Shown: piece after piece, positions 24,191 to 34,110 of the stretch
Layout of the letters: every line of letters starts with the position of its first letter
Numbering within the stretch: the stretch's first letter is position 1
Program-made: the position numbers and the translations under genes
NCBI GenBank assembly: GCA_003427395.1
Contig: BFEA01000117.1
Coordinates: forward strand, 2,447,449 to 2,501,490
DNA: 54,042 bases
Direction: 5' to 3'
Source of the DNA: Chara braunii
Taxonomy: Eukaryota; Streptophyta; Charophyceae; Charales; Characeae
The notes under the pieces: generated by a model
The model's database searches: none
Seen by the model: only the letters and a program-made list of their open reading frames with translations
Told to the model about the DNA's origin: nothing

Positions 24191-25270
24191 CTCTCTCTCT
24201 CTCTCTCTCTATGCCCGCGCCCGCCCCTCACTCGCTTGGTCACTGGTCGCCTTCGTCTGCTGCGCCCACTCCTCCCGCACGCAGCCTCCAATCTATAAGG
24301 CCTTAGAACTACTATGCTATCGCTACATCTAACCACGCCATCCTACTCGCAATGGCTCGAAGCCCTCATTTTCGTGTCTTTGCTTGTTCGATTCTGTCAA
24401 AAAATTGGATGAGCTTACTGTCTTCCCTTCTGCCATATCCATCACCCCGACACCTTCCCACACTTTGTCTCCTATCTATCTCTTATTCTACAAACTTATT
24501 GCCAAAACTAACTTATCCAGTATACTCGTCCGGGCTAAAAACCCCTACCTACCATCTTTACGCATTCATTTTCGTCGTTAAACGAGCGAGGCATATGTTC
24601 TCGACTTCCACTACATCCACCTCCTTTCGTCAAGGCGCACTCCATACTTACTTTACTGACTAGCCCACTTAGCTTCTCGCCATTCTGACTTTCTCAATGC
24701 ACTTGCCCGACTCCAAAACCCCGACCTCAACCCTTCGCTCGCTCGTTTTCGTGGAGAGACGAGCGAGCTACGCTATTTTGTAATTCCCTGTTTGCTCCTT
24801 CTCCATTTTCGTTTCTAGAACGCACCTGGCGCGAATCCGTAGTGGGTTCGTTCCCTCCTTTTTATCTCTTGCCTCTCCCCCATCACCTGCTGCTTGTCTC
24901 TGCCGCTCTCAATCTGCGCTGCCCGGTATTCCCACATCTGACAATTTTGCCTGTTAGTATTACCACGAGCCTTCGCCAACGTTCCTTCTGGCCGTAGCGC
25001 TCGATCCTGAGCGCGAATCTGTTCTGCAGCGCCGGCTTTCCCGAGGAAGACTTTGAAGGAGGACCATCCCTCTAGAATAGGTTTTTGCCCCTATACCCGA
25101 CCTGACGAGCAATCTGCACGCCAGTACTGCTATGTGCCTCCACTGGAATCCCACGGGCCACATCCAGTCGACCAGGGCCTCCTGCGGCCTTGACCCCTCA
25201 TGATGGCCAAGTGCAGTTAGGCACTACGTGCTACGTGCGTGCCACGGCCTCACATGGGTTTTGTTGACCT
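24190..25270. other. c3 interval with module F hairpin, no gene
   Basis: Pyrimidine-rich DNA without a convincing gene. GCTCGCTCGT at 24737-24746 pairs exactly with ACGAGCGAGC at 24759-24768; this is the module F hairpin, whose counterpart in c1 is GCCTGTTT/AAACAGGC (8363-8370 / 8379-8386). Confidence 0.5.
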
Positions 25271-25271
25271 G

Positions 25272-25310
25272 CTCTGTATCGTTCCAATTTTAACAGATAT
25301 CCTGAAGGAC
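25272..25310 (-). pseudogene. U6 snRNA 5'-half fragment
   Basis: On minus, 25292-25272 is an exact match to 21 nt of U6 running from the AAAATTGGAACG region through ATACAGAG, the ACAGAG recognition box. The preceding bases GTCCTTCAGGATATCTG resemble the plant U6 5' stem-loop with several changes. U6 sequence stops right after ACAGAG. No pol III promoter or T-run terminator is apparent, so I call this a truncated pseudogene. Confidence 0.7.
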
Positions 25311-25619
25311 TTAGGCACGACAGCCTACGCAGGGCTATCACGTGGCCAAACCACTCCCTAGGCCCAGTCTGGGCTCTTCTTTCAACGGTCGTGGCTGCTA
25401 TTACCAAGTCAGGCTCGACGGTCCTGACAACGATCTTGGAACCGGTCATTGATCTAAAAGACCTTAGAAGAGGAAATAAAGGAAAATAAACAAAAAATAA
25501 CAATGGACACCCCGCGTCCCGCCGGTCCGCGACGCCGCACATGCCCAGGCTGCGCATGGTTGAGCCTCGCCGTCAATACCCCACGCGCGCGCCGCTCAAC
25601 CTCGGTCCATGAATCTCCC

Positions 25620-26030
25620 TGTTAAAAGTTCGGCAGCATAGCCAATTGTGCTTGGCCCAAGTCCGGATTTAGCTTTACGAACACTTAAAATAAACCGACA
25701 TTGCGTGACACGCAGGCCTATCGAAACATTCTCAGACTCATTGTCGTCGACGTCGTCCTTTATACGCACGCATAGGTCGCAGGTAAACACATCAACACAG
25801 AGACATAATCTTTTAAATGCTAATTTAATTAGAGATAAAATCTTGGGTCGGTGATTACGCTGACTTTTCAATCATCAAAAATAAAAAGATCACACGCGCC
25901 TCAAACTTGCGCGCTCACACACTCTCTGTTCTAGTCAACCATCTAGTCAACATAAACCGCAGACACAGTCGCACCTCGCGAGGTATACATAGGCCTTAAC
26001 CAAACTTATTTCCTGTCGTTTGCAAAAAAA
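25620..26030. other. Gene-free interval after c3
   Basis: No recognisable coding, RNA or repeat feature, except a loose resemblance in layout to 35860-36165, which also precedes a copy of the ATACCC palindrome. Confidence 0.35.
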
Positions 26031-26038
26031 CAGGGCGG

Positions 26039-26056
26039 ATACCCTTGTAAGGGTAT
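26039..26056. repeat. ATACCCTT/AAGGGTAT palindrome, copy 1
   Basis: Perfect 8-bp inverted repeat with loop GT. Longer versions occur at 28174-28199 and 36167-36192. Confidence 0.8.
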
Positions 26057-26078
26057 TCACACCGACACCGTGTACCAC

Positions 26079-26288
26079 CTGCCAAAATTGCTGCCACCGT
26101 GCAAAACGGGCAGAGTTTCCCCCGCACTGCTTGCCAAAACTGCTACCGGCGTGCAAAACGGACAGAGTTTACCCTGCACCGCTTGCCAAAAATTTTTGCC
26201 GCCGTGCAAAACGGTCAGAGTTTCTCTGCACCGCTTGCCAAAAACTGCTGCCGCCGTGCAAAATGGGCAGAGTTTCCTCTGCACCTCG
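26079..26288 (+). repeat. 52-bp minisatellite, four copies
   Basis: GCCAAAA phases at 26081, 26133, 26185 and 26237, an exact period of 52. The core is GTGCAAAACGGGCAGAGTTT, then CTGCACCGCTT. Units differ by point changes only. Because 52 is not a multiple of 3, successive copies are read in all three phases, and all three plus-strand frames stay open through the array. Confidence 0.95.
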
Positions 26289-26289
26289 C

Positions 26290-26860
26290 AGCATGGCGGC
26301 TATGGCAGCCTCCTCCTTCCCCTCTCACTGCAGACCTCCACTCCCTCTCCAACAACACTTCTTTTCCCTTCTCCTCCAACTCCCTGCAGACCTCCACTTC
26401 ACCAGCAACACCTCCACCGGCAGCACCGCCCTTCTCCAGCAGCATGCAGCAACCAGCCATCATTCACTCAAGTGAATGCCCCAGCAACACTGCCACAAGT
26501 GTAAGGTTGTTGGGTGGAGTGCTGGCTTTTATAGCCAGATGATGGCATGTGGGCAACTGCTTTGCTCACAGCCAGGCAAAATTCATGGGTGCTCCTGGCC
26601 CTTGATCTAAATTGATGGCCAGGAGCCCAGTGCCTTGGTTTCCCCCTAGGGGAACCAAGGTCATTAGTTCCTAGAAGTATCTGGTCATTCTCCCGGGCCA
26701 CATACTTCTAGAAATACTTGTACCCCCAGCCTGTTCAAAACGAACAGTTGCAGTTTTTTTCCCCTTCTAGAACCTTCTACCCCCCGTATCTTATTCCATA
26801 CCCGCGGCCACGTATGTGGCCGTTACTTTTCCTCCCTCATTCTTTCTTTTTTTTCCTCTT
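26290..26860. other. No gene seen
   Basis: Pyrimidine-rich open sequence downstream of the minisatellite. Open frames here are extensions of the stop-free repeat and do not resemble a protein family. A small hairpin CTGTTC/GAACAG sits near 26730-26746. Confidence 0.4.
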
Positions 26861-26861
26861 T

Positions 26862-26902
26862 GAAAGGGGCAGCTCGTTTTTCAAAACGAGCTGCCTCCTT
26901 TC
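26862..26902. repeat. Large near-perfect hairpin
   Basis: GGCAGCTCGTTTT (26868-26880) pairs exactly with 26883-26895 around the loop TC. The stem continues with GAAAGG (26862-26867) / CCTTTC (26897-26902) after a one-base bulge, giving 19 bp. The apex GTTTT..AAAAC recurs in other hairpins of the window. Confidence 0.9.
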
Positions 26903-27195
26903 ACCAAGTCATTTCACAGTGTCGGACTAGAGTCAATCTCAGAGGGGTCTCCCCCTCTTTTTACAGCAACATGTGCCCGCACCCGACCGCCCACAGCGCC
27001 AGGTTCGGGCGTTGTTGCTAACTGCAACCCGTTTCAACAAGTAGACGGGCGCAGTCAAACATTGTCACGATGACAAGGGGGGGGGCAAACGTGAGGGAGT
27101 GTATATTTCCACGTTCTAGCTGGAGATTCATTCGATTTTGCTCATCCTATCTGTAGGAGTAGCGTGGGGCAGCGCCAGGTAGGTTGGGCTCTTTT

Positions 27196-27200
<5 letters not shown>

Positions 27201-27280
<80 letters not shown>
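27201..27280. repeat. (CT)40 microsatellite
   Basis: Uninterrupted CT dinucleotide repeat preceded by a T run. Frames through it read Ser-Leu or Arg-Glu dipeptides and are not genes. Confidence 0.98.
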
Positions 27281-27284
<4 letters not shown>

Positions 27285-27355
27285 GTTTAGTCCCAATTCT
27301 AGAGGTAGAGTCATTCAATGTCTTTCCCCTTACCAAGGGACGCACCCTCTTTGGA

Positions 27356-27380
27356 GCCCGTTTCTTTGAAACAAACGGGC
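27356..27380. repeat. GCCCGTTT/AAACGGGC hairpin
   Basis: Perfect 8-bp stem (27356-27363 / 27373-27380) with loop CTTTGAAAC. The same stem with a different loop lies at 29995-30018. A related GCCCG/CGGGC stem is near 27508-27525. Confidence 0.85.
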
Positions 27381-27705
27381 GCAAAGACGAACTACTGTTC
27401 GTAAAAACGAGAAGGGGGGGGATCTAAAAAGAAGAAGAAGACGAAAAAAATCTACAACAGAATCTGACAACAAGTCTAAGAAAAATAAATAAAAAAAATA
27501 AAAACGGCTGCCCGAAAAAACGGGCGCCTGCACTGTTCTTTGGGAGGTCTACTCCCTATCACTTCACAGTGCGCCATCAGGCTTATGCCAACGGTAGCAT
27601 CACTCAGATGCGTGGCTTTTCAGCCTCGCATCGGAGTGATGCAGACCCACGTTAAAGTCCTCATGGACTTCCTTTTTTTTTTTTTTTAATATAAAAAAAC
27701 AACGG

Positions 27706-27945
27706 TTTTTTTTTTTTTGGCCATTTTTCGATTTATGCGTGTCATCCTTGCGCAGGGGCCATGTTATTCTCCACGCGGCTGATCTCAGCCGCGTGATCTC
27801 ACGATCGTACGACCGAGATAGGTCGTGCCAAATGCCTTACGACGATTGCTCCAAAATGAGCTTTGCCCAGTAGGCCGACATATCAAGTTCGATCCTGGTA
27901 TCTGCCGGGTATGAGTCATCTGTTGTAACCTACTGAGCTAGCTCC
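27706..27945 (-). mobile_element. SINE-like element: tRNA-type head, hairpin body, U6 3' half, poly-A tail
   Basis: On minus, 27945 begins GGAGCTAGCTCAGTAGG, with a box A match (TAGCTCAGTAGG), then GGATCGAACTT near 27895-27885, close to box B. The body has perfect hairpins at 27811-27828 (ACGACC/GGTCGT) and 27795-27772 (11-bp stem, loop GA). Then come 35 nt identical to the U6 snRNA 3' region (27763-27729) with flanking similarity to 27719, and 13 A residues (27718-27706). Head, snRNA tail and poly-A in this order suggest a pol III chimeric retrotransposon copied by a LINE. The tRNA fold itself is poor, so the head is tRNA-derived rather than a working tRNA. Confidence 0.65.
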
Positions 27946-28173
27946 TATCACGACAATGACAGGAGAAGCTCTTCTATAAGAAGAGTTTGCCCCTTCTCTA
28001 TTCCCCTTGTCGTGGCCTTGCAGACCCTGTCTGCCTATGGCCTTGCAGGCCTTGCCTGGTCGTGGCCTTCCCATGGATGGTTGCCCATCGATAGCTCCGA
28101 GGTCACCTAGCGGGTAGCCCTCGGCATTGGCCTGCTGGCCTCCCTTGGTTCGAGATCGACCCCCGCTGTCGTA

Positions 28174-28199
28174 CCAAATACCCTTACAAGGGTATTTGG
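28174..28199. repeat. ATACCCTT palindrome, copy 2
   Basis: Perfect 12-bp inverted repeat CCAAATACCCTT/AAGGGTATTTGG with loop AC, inside module G of c4. Confidence 0.9.
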
Positions 28200-28569
28200 C
28201 GTGTTTACTGCAAGTCGCACCAGTGCAGCCTCGTCCGCCTGACGACGAGCGTACGGGAGGAAGGATAGGCCCTCGCCGGGGTGAGCGGCTCGTGCGGGGT
28301 ATTGACAGTGATGAGCAATTAAGCGCAGCCTAGGCGTGCGCGACATCACGGACCAGTGGGACGCGCGACGTATATTCTTAGTATTATTTATGTACTTATT
28401 TGCTTTTATCGTTGTCTAAGGTCTTTAGCTCGGTAATCGATTTTTTAGGCCGACGTCGGGACCTACGAGCTCGGTTGTTAAGCCGCAGGGCACGGCTGGC
28501 CGTCACAGTAGTCGAGGACCTTGAGCATACGCCCCCTTTGGTTGACCTATGAGCTCGTGTGTGTCGGGG

Positions 28570-29950
28570 CATTGGCGGAATTCCCCTACCACGCGCATCT
28601 TGAAAGACGGACCACAGAGGTCAATGCATGAAGAAGTAGCGAGGTCCACGGTCATGGCTTCCCTCGCTTCCCATTTGAAGAGTGTCGATAGTTTTAAACC
28701 ACCGGTCCCCCCGCCACCGAAAACCCCTAGTCCTGTGAGTTAGGGCCGGGTTGTACGGAGGGGCGGCGACCGTACGGAGGCGCCGGGTTGTACGGAGGCC
28801 GACGGGTCCAATCCCGTCATTTTGCAAGCGGCAACTTTGCCGATTTTTTGTGCTCAGAAAAAAAACATGAAAATGTCTGAAAATTTGAGGGTTCGTAGAT
28901 TAGGTCGTGATCTTTCAGGGAAATATATCAGAAAAAAAAAAAAAAAAAAAAATTATTTTGACGGTGAAATATTCGCTGCGCCGATTTGGTTTATTTCCGA
29001 ATTTTGTGAAACGGCGCTACCGGTACCCCTGATGATTTTTGACGTCAGGAGGACCTGTTTTCCATGTTGTACTACCGGTACCCGTCGTGAAACGGCGCTA
29101 CCGGTACCCTTAAGGTTTTCTGACGTCGGGGGAACCGGTGGTTTAACTGGAAGGAATTTGAGGACATTCCGACCAAGCCTGCGGGGCTGCCACTAGAAGA
29201 TGGCAAAGGTTGTCACGGGTGTGTCGTCCGCCAACCGCGAGTCTGCTGAAAGAGGTGAGTGTGAACCGATGAATGGGGAACTGCATAGGCACATGAGGCA
29301 CCATGCGAAGGCCGCAAGCTACTGGCTGATTCTTGCAGAACCTTTCTCCCGTTCGGACTCCAAAGTTCGTATTTGAAAGCTTGCCACTAGTACCAAGACT
29401 TACCACCTGAGTGGGGGCCTGCCTTTTGGGGACTTTAGAGATGGTGAGTTGTGCCTAGGCAGAGCGGATCAAGGAAGGGGGGGGGTTGGTAGAGGTCACT
29501 GCTAGTACTGACGAGCAAATCGTTCGACGGGCGTGGGGATAGGTCGTGCGCTTCAGCGCTTCTCATTGTCGGGTCGGCTGAAGGACGAGGCCAGTCGATA
29601 CATTGTCCTTAGCGGGTCTCGACTGCAGGGGCTGGGGTTGGCACCTACCGGGGTTCGTGCGCTATGGGCTTCGCAGCAAGTTCCCCGCTCTTCTACTAAC
29701 CGGGGTGTTGAAGCTGCCCCGATGGCAGACCACAGGTAAATTCCGTCAGCTCATTCCATTGTCGGGGCTGATCATTTCGGCCGGTGAGTTACTTCACACT
29801 TTGTGGCGGATTCCGACTCCCATGGCCACCGACCTGTTATCTGGGTCAATCAAGGTCGTGCATAGTCTAACGCAGAAGCTACAAAAACGGAAGAATGAAT
29901 CTAGATGGGGGACTGCGCCAGGTGCATACAAGACGAGTTAGAAATGGCGG
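28570..29950. other. c4 interval between modules G and F, with short direct repeats
   Basis: ACGGCGCTACCGGTACCC occurs at 29011 and 29092 (period 81), each followed by a related GACGTC-containing stretch. GTACGGAGG repeats lie near 28754-28795 and a run of A at 28935-28951. No protein family is recognisable, and several open frames overlap on both strands. Confidence 0.5.
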
Positions 29951-29994
29951 ACACAAAAGAAGGAACACGACGACGGGGAAGAAGAATGTTTCAC

Positions 29995-30018
29995 GCCCGT
30001 TTCTCGAAAAAAACGGGC
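29995..30018. repeat. GCCCGTTT/AAACGGGC hairpin (module F, c4)
   Basis: Perfect 8-bp stem 29995-30002 / 30011-30018. A companion CTCGC/GCGAG hairpin lies at 30346-30375. Confidence 0.85.
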
Positions 30019-30539
30019 AAATGAAGAATAGTTTATGATGATTCTGGCCCGGACGAACTGAGTGGTGGAGTCAGAAAGGTGGGAGAGTCAGTAAGAAGGG
30101 GGGGTAGACAGAGAACAGATTGCGCGGAGGCTCTCGGAATGGCAATGGCGGAGGGGTGAGACTCTAACTCATTCATCTCCTATGGAAATCAGGCGGGAGA
30201 AAGCGTTAGATTGGGGTTAATAGGTAGAGCGAGTCAGGTTGTGCAGTTAGCTTATGCGTTAGAGTGCTGTGTAGGGAGATGGGAGAGTAAGTGACTGCGT
30301 GGGAGATGGCGAAAGTGAAGTGAACGAAGGAGAAGAGTCGGGTATCTCGCCCGTTTTTTTTTAAAACCGAGCGAGTAAGGATGCTAGAAGGGAGTTTTAG
30401 GCCATTCCGAGTTGAATGGCGGTATTAACTTTTCAATTTGGGCACTAGTCTGGCTGGCATGGGTAACTGAGTCTACGCCCAGGAGGAAGCTCTTGGAGAA
30501 TTGATGTACCTTTCCATACACCAGCAAAAGATTCATTCG

Positions 30540-31640
30540 AATTTGCTCATCCTAGCGACGGAAGGGGCGTGAGGCCAGCCGCGAGGTTGGAGACTAACCT
30601 TCTGGCCGGGGCGTTGCTCGTCCTGATGACGACAGTGACCTTTGTCTCTCTCTCTCTCTTGCATGCGCGATGACTTGTGTATTTGATACCCCATTACTCC
30701 GTTTTCACGCTCGGGTGTTTTTCTTTGCCGTCGCGGTGCATCTTCGCCTGTCTCACGGAAGTTACGTTCTCGTGGTGCACAGCTGATAGCGCCGCGCACG
30801 ACTGAACAGACACAAGTTAGCACGACTGCGGGCACGACGCCTACGAACGTGCAAAAGAGAGAGAGAGAGAGAGGGAGTGTGTGGAAGCTTACGTGTCGAC
30901 CAGAGCCCTGCTCATTCTATCATTCGGAGTGGCGTGAGGTGAGCCGTGGGATTAACGATTGCATGTTGGCTAGTTCGTTGCGCATCCTGTCAAAGCGAAG
31001 AAACGGGAGGCAGCCATGGGGGCTGGAGGCTTACCTGCAGGGCGGTGTGCTGTGCGTACAAACTTTCCGCTTTCAGCCCCAGCACCAGCTTGCTGCACCC
31101 TTGTGGCATAAGGAGTTGCCCACCCAGTTGTGGCCCCTACTGCGACCAGGAGGCGGTCGGGAGCATGAGGGAGCGGGGAAGAGAGAGCAACAAGGAAGAG
31201 GAAGTGAGCAGCAAGGCTGAAGATCTACCTGCTCGCCCATATACTGCGCTTCTCGCCATACGGAGTCGCGGGAGACTAGTCATGGGGCCGAGGACTCAAC
31301 CGTTGGCTGATGCGCCGCCTATCATACCGAGCAAAGCAGCTGCAGGCAGGCCGTAAGATGCAGGCCTACTTGCTTGCCAATACGCAGGTTTTTTCTACTG
31401 AATGAAATAACGTAACTCCAGCCACGAGTTAGATAAGTGCATGGCCGTGGCTTTTACCAGACTTCGGAGGAGCCAGGCAGGAAGGGGGGTCAAAGGGATA
31501 GTGAACCTATTTGCGCTGTCGGAATCGGGAATTGGGGGAGTGATCGTGTTAAGTAAAAGGGTCTCTGCTACGATTTGGAGGATCAACGACTGACAGTTGA
31601 CTCTAGTTTGACCGGGCTGCTGCACATTTTGGTTACCATT
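30540..31640 (-). repeat. Module E, copy c4: splice-donor-like short repeats
   Basis: On minus: GGACGAGCAACGCCCCGG then CCAGAAG|GTTAGT near 30600; CCTGCAG|GTAAGC near 31035; GGGCGAGCAG|GTAGAT near 31230; GGATGCGCAACGAACTAG near 30985. Arms GGCCAG/CTGGCC (30573-30578 / 30602-30607) pair as in c1. Confidence 0.55.
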
Positions 31641-32099
31641 GCGGAACCCTCTGGCGCATTAAGGATCCAAGGCCCTCTCCTGGGAGTTGAGTCAGTCCCC
31701 CTCCTGTATCTCGAGAGTCTCAAACCCCTCCTTCTATCCTTCTAACTCTAAGTTTAATCTTTGTTCAGAGAGGAAGGCGGCAGGCGAAATCGCAACCCGT
31801 AGGACCACAAGAAGACTCTATGGGGAGTCAGCCCACCGATTGCGGGAGCTCTGCCGGAACTCAGGAGTTCTGGAGGCAGGGAACTGAAAGGTAACCATTA
31901 CTTTGCTTTTATAAACCCAGTTATAACCCATTAGTTGTATTCCTGACTATGTTTTGACTAGATATACTGAGTGCATCCCTACTTTGACTTTCAGTTTGAC
32001 TTTCAGGACACGAACCAGACTATGTAAAGGAATGTATGCACAATGTCAGTTCCAGTTTTATTGTTTGACTAAAAGCAGATTGTGGGATTGCATCTGGGG

Positions 32100-32760
32100 G
32101 AAGAATGAGAGGAAGGTAGTATTGCTTCTCTGATTGGGTCAATCAAAAGTTACGCGAGTCTCCATAAGATTGGAGGGCACAGGGCTATGTTTATTTTCGA
32201 TTGCCTGGAGGACCAGACAGGTTCCCATAAGTTTTGGTGGTCTGGTTGCTCTGACTTGTGAGGGCTGATTGTGAGTGACTTTTCAGAGACCAAGCATGTT
32301 CCATAAGTTTGGGTGGCTTGGTCGCCTTGTTTAATTTGGGTTTCTTTCAGTTTCTTTAGTTTCTGAACGAGGGGGTCTGAGCATATTCCATAAGTTTGGG
32401 TGGCTCAACCTCTTCTAACTAATATCTATGAACAGGCTAGTCAGACAGGGTTTCATAAGTTTGGGTGGTTTGACTATAGCTTATCACCAACTGAAGAGAG
32501 TACTAATTAAGAATAAACTTGTAGTACGAAGAGGCAGGCTGAATCTTGAGTTAAAGTTTATCGGTTCAGTTATATGCTACCTCAAAAGACTAAGTGCACA
32601 TAATTATATAAAACTTGGATACTTAAACAGTTCAGGGCGATCAGGGTGACCTAGTCATATACCCAAAGAAAAAAAAAGTTGTCGTGCCCTGTGTTTGTTT
32701 ATATTCTATGGCTGAGCTAGACAGGTTCCCATAAGATTGGGTGGTCTAGCTCTATGCCCT
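32100..32760 (-). repeat. H2 stem-variable hairpin array, copy c4
   Basis: Stems in plus coordinates: AGCTAGAC 32715-32722 / GTCTAGCT 32744-32751; GACCAAGC 32288-32295 / GCTTGGTC 32316-32323; ACCAGAC 32212-32218 / GTCTGGT 32240-32246; plus AGTCA/TGACT near 32441-32475. The loop on minus is AACTTA or ATCTTA, with inner stems such as CCCA/TGGG. Fewer units than in c1-c3. Confidence 0.85.
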
Positions 32761-33059
32761 ATGTAAGTTGGGTATCAAGGGGATGAATCATTGAGAGACT
32801 ATGAACTATTGTTTGATAAATTGACTTTGGGATGGTGAGAGTACTTACCTCTGTGGTTTGATCTGCATGTGGCTGAGTGAGACTACTACTTAGTCTGAGT
32901 TTCAGTTGGTAGGTAGTTAGTTGCCTTAGTTGATCGCCATGTGCTGGAGTCATAAGGAGTTAGTTCAATTTCTGCATTTTATAAGCTAAGTTTTTTTTAC
33001 TTAGGTTAATTTCTGCATTTTCTAGGATTTTTTACTGTACTTGGTTTTGTATAAATCTT

Positions 33060-34110
33060 GGTAAGTCAATTTCTTTTCGGAAAGCGCTGTCGAAATTTCT
33101 ATAAAACCAAAAAGTTAGTCAGATTTTGTCTTTTCAAAGTTCAGTTTGTCTGACTTTTATATATGATGTAGCAAAAATCTGGAAAGTCTCATTTTCTAAA
33201 GGAAGGGCTGCCCAAATTTATGCTAATTCAGGGAGTTAGATAAAATTGGACCTTGAGAAGTCAAAGTCATTTTAGATTTCAAACTTGGCTTTGTATAAAT
33301 TTTGGTAAGCTACTTTCTCTACGGGAAGCGCTGCCGAAATTTCTGCAAATCCAAGGAGTTAGTCAAAATTTAACTTTTCAAAAGTTCAACTTGTCTGATT
33401 TTTATATACGGCTTAGTAAAAAAATGGGAAGTCTCATTTTCTAAAGGGAGTGCTGCCCAAATTTTTGTTAATTCAGGGAGTTGGATAAAATTTGACTTTT
33501 GGAGATTGCATATTATTTATGTTTTCATATTGAGAGATGGTTAACAACAGACACTATTTACAGGTCACTTTCAACCACTTCAGATCCCCACCTGAAACTT
33601 CTGAAATGACCTGAAGTGGCCGAAGCTTCTGAAAGGGGTTTCAGGTACCCCCATCCAAATGGTTGGATTTGGGTACCTGAAACCCCTTTCAGAAGCTTCA
33701 GCCACTTCAGCGGTTTCAGGTCCCCACATGAAATTCCTGAAATGACCTGAAGTGGCTGAAGCTTCTGAAATGGGTTTCAGGTACCCCATCCAAATGGTTG
33801 AATGGGGGTACCTTAAACCCCTTTCAGAAGCTTCAGCCACTTCAGCGGTTTCAAGTCCCCAACACCTGAAACTCCGGAAATGACTTGAAGCGGCTGGAAA
33901 AAAAAAAAAAAAAAAATCATAAAACGTGTCATCGAAACCACCCGAAACTTCTTAAATGACCTAAAGAGTCTTCATGCCATTTCAGCGGTTTCAGACCACT
34001 TCAGAATCTTTCATTCTGAAATTTCAAGTGGTCGTTAACCGCGAGTGTTCATATTTAGGCTGATATAAATTATGAGAAGGCACTTTTCCTACGGGAAGCG
34101 CTGCCAAAAT
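33060..34110 (-). repeat. H1 hairpin array, copy c4
   Basis: Units near 33080, 33200, 33320, 33440 and 34090 on minus, each with GGCAGCGCTTCCCGTAG or a close variant. The foldback element at 33532-34047 lies between the last two. Confidence 0.7.
33532..34047 (-). mobile_element. Complete 516-bp foldback element with 8-bp target duplication
   Basis: Flanked by TTCATATT at 33524-33531 and 34048-34055. Both ends carry GGTTAAC(A/G)AC a few bases in, as short terminal inverted repeats. The interior holds two long palindromes (about 33620-33700 and 33755-33840), each centred on a CCATCCAAATGG-type core with arms GAAGCTTCTGAAA..TTTCAGAAGCTTC, and a poly-A/T tract at 33897-33916. No protein is encoded. 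The empty site is visible in c2, whose array has CCAATATGAAAACC at the matching place. An 8-bp duplication would fit a hAT-type mobiliser; that is inference. Confidence 0.9.

Larger units (their letters stand above)
16175..25620 (+). repeat. Composite structured repeat, copy c3 (interrupted)
   Basis: Modules: A 16175-16720, B 16735 to about 17150 (rearranged), C 18950-22060, D 22060-22250, E 22290-24190, F about 24680-24790, G about 25380-25620. The unit is longer than c1 because a foldback element, an assembly gap and a 193-bp duplicated segment lie between B and C, and a MITE lies inside C. Hairpins are dense in B: CGAGAC/GTCTCG around a GGCC-TTT-GGCC core near 17000-17025. Confidence 0.7.

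Noticed and set aside
27142-27427. Open frames rich in Ser-Leu or Arg-Glu
   Set aside because: They translate the (CT)40 microsatellite; the same applies at 44381-44698 and 51728-51952.
25272-27772. Functional split or permuted U6 gene
   Set aside because: The halves are 2.4 kb apart, the 3' piece is in a poly-A-tailed SINE-like unit, and no promoter is visible. Kept only as a low-weight finding.
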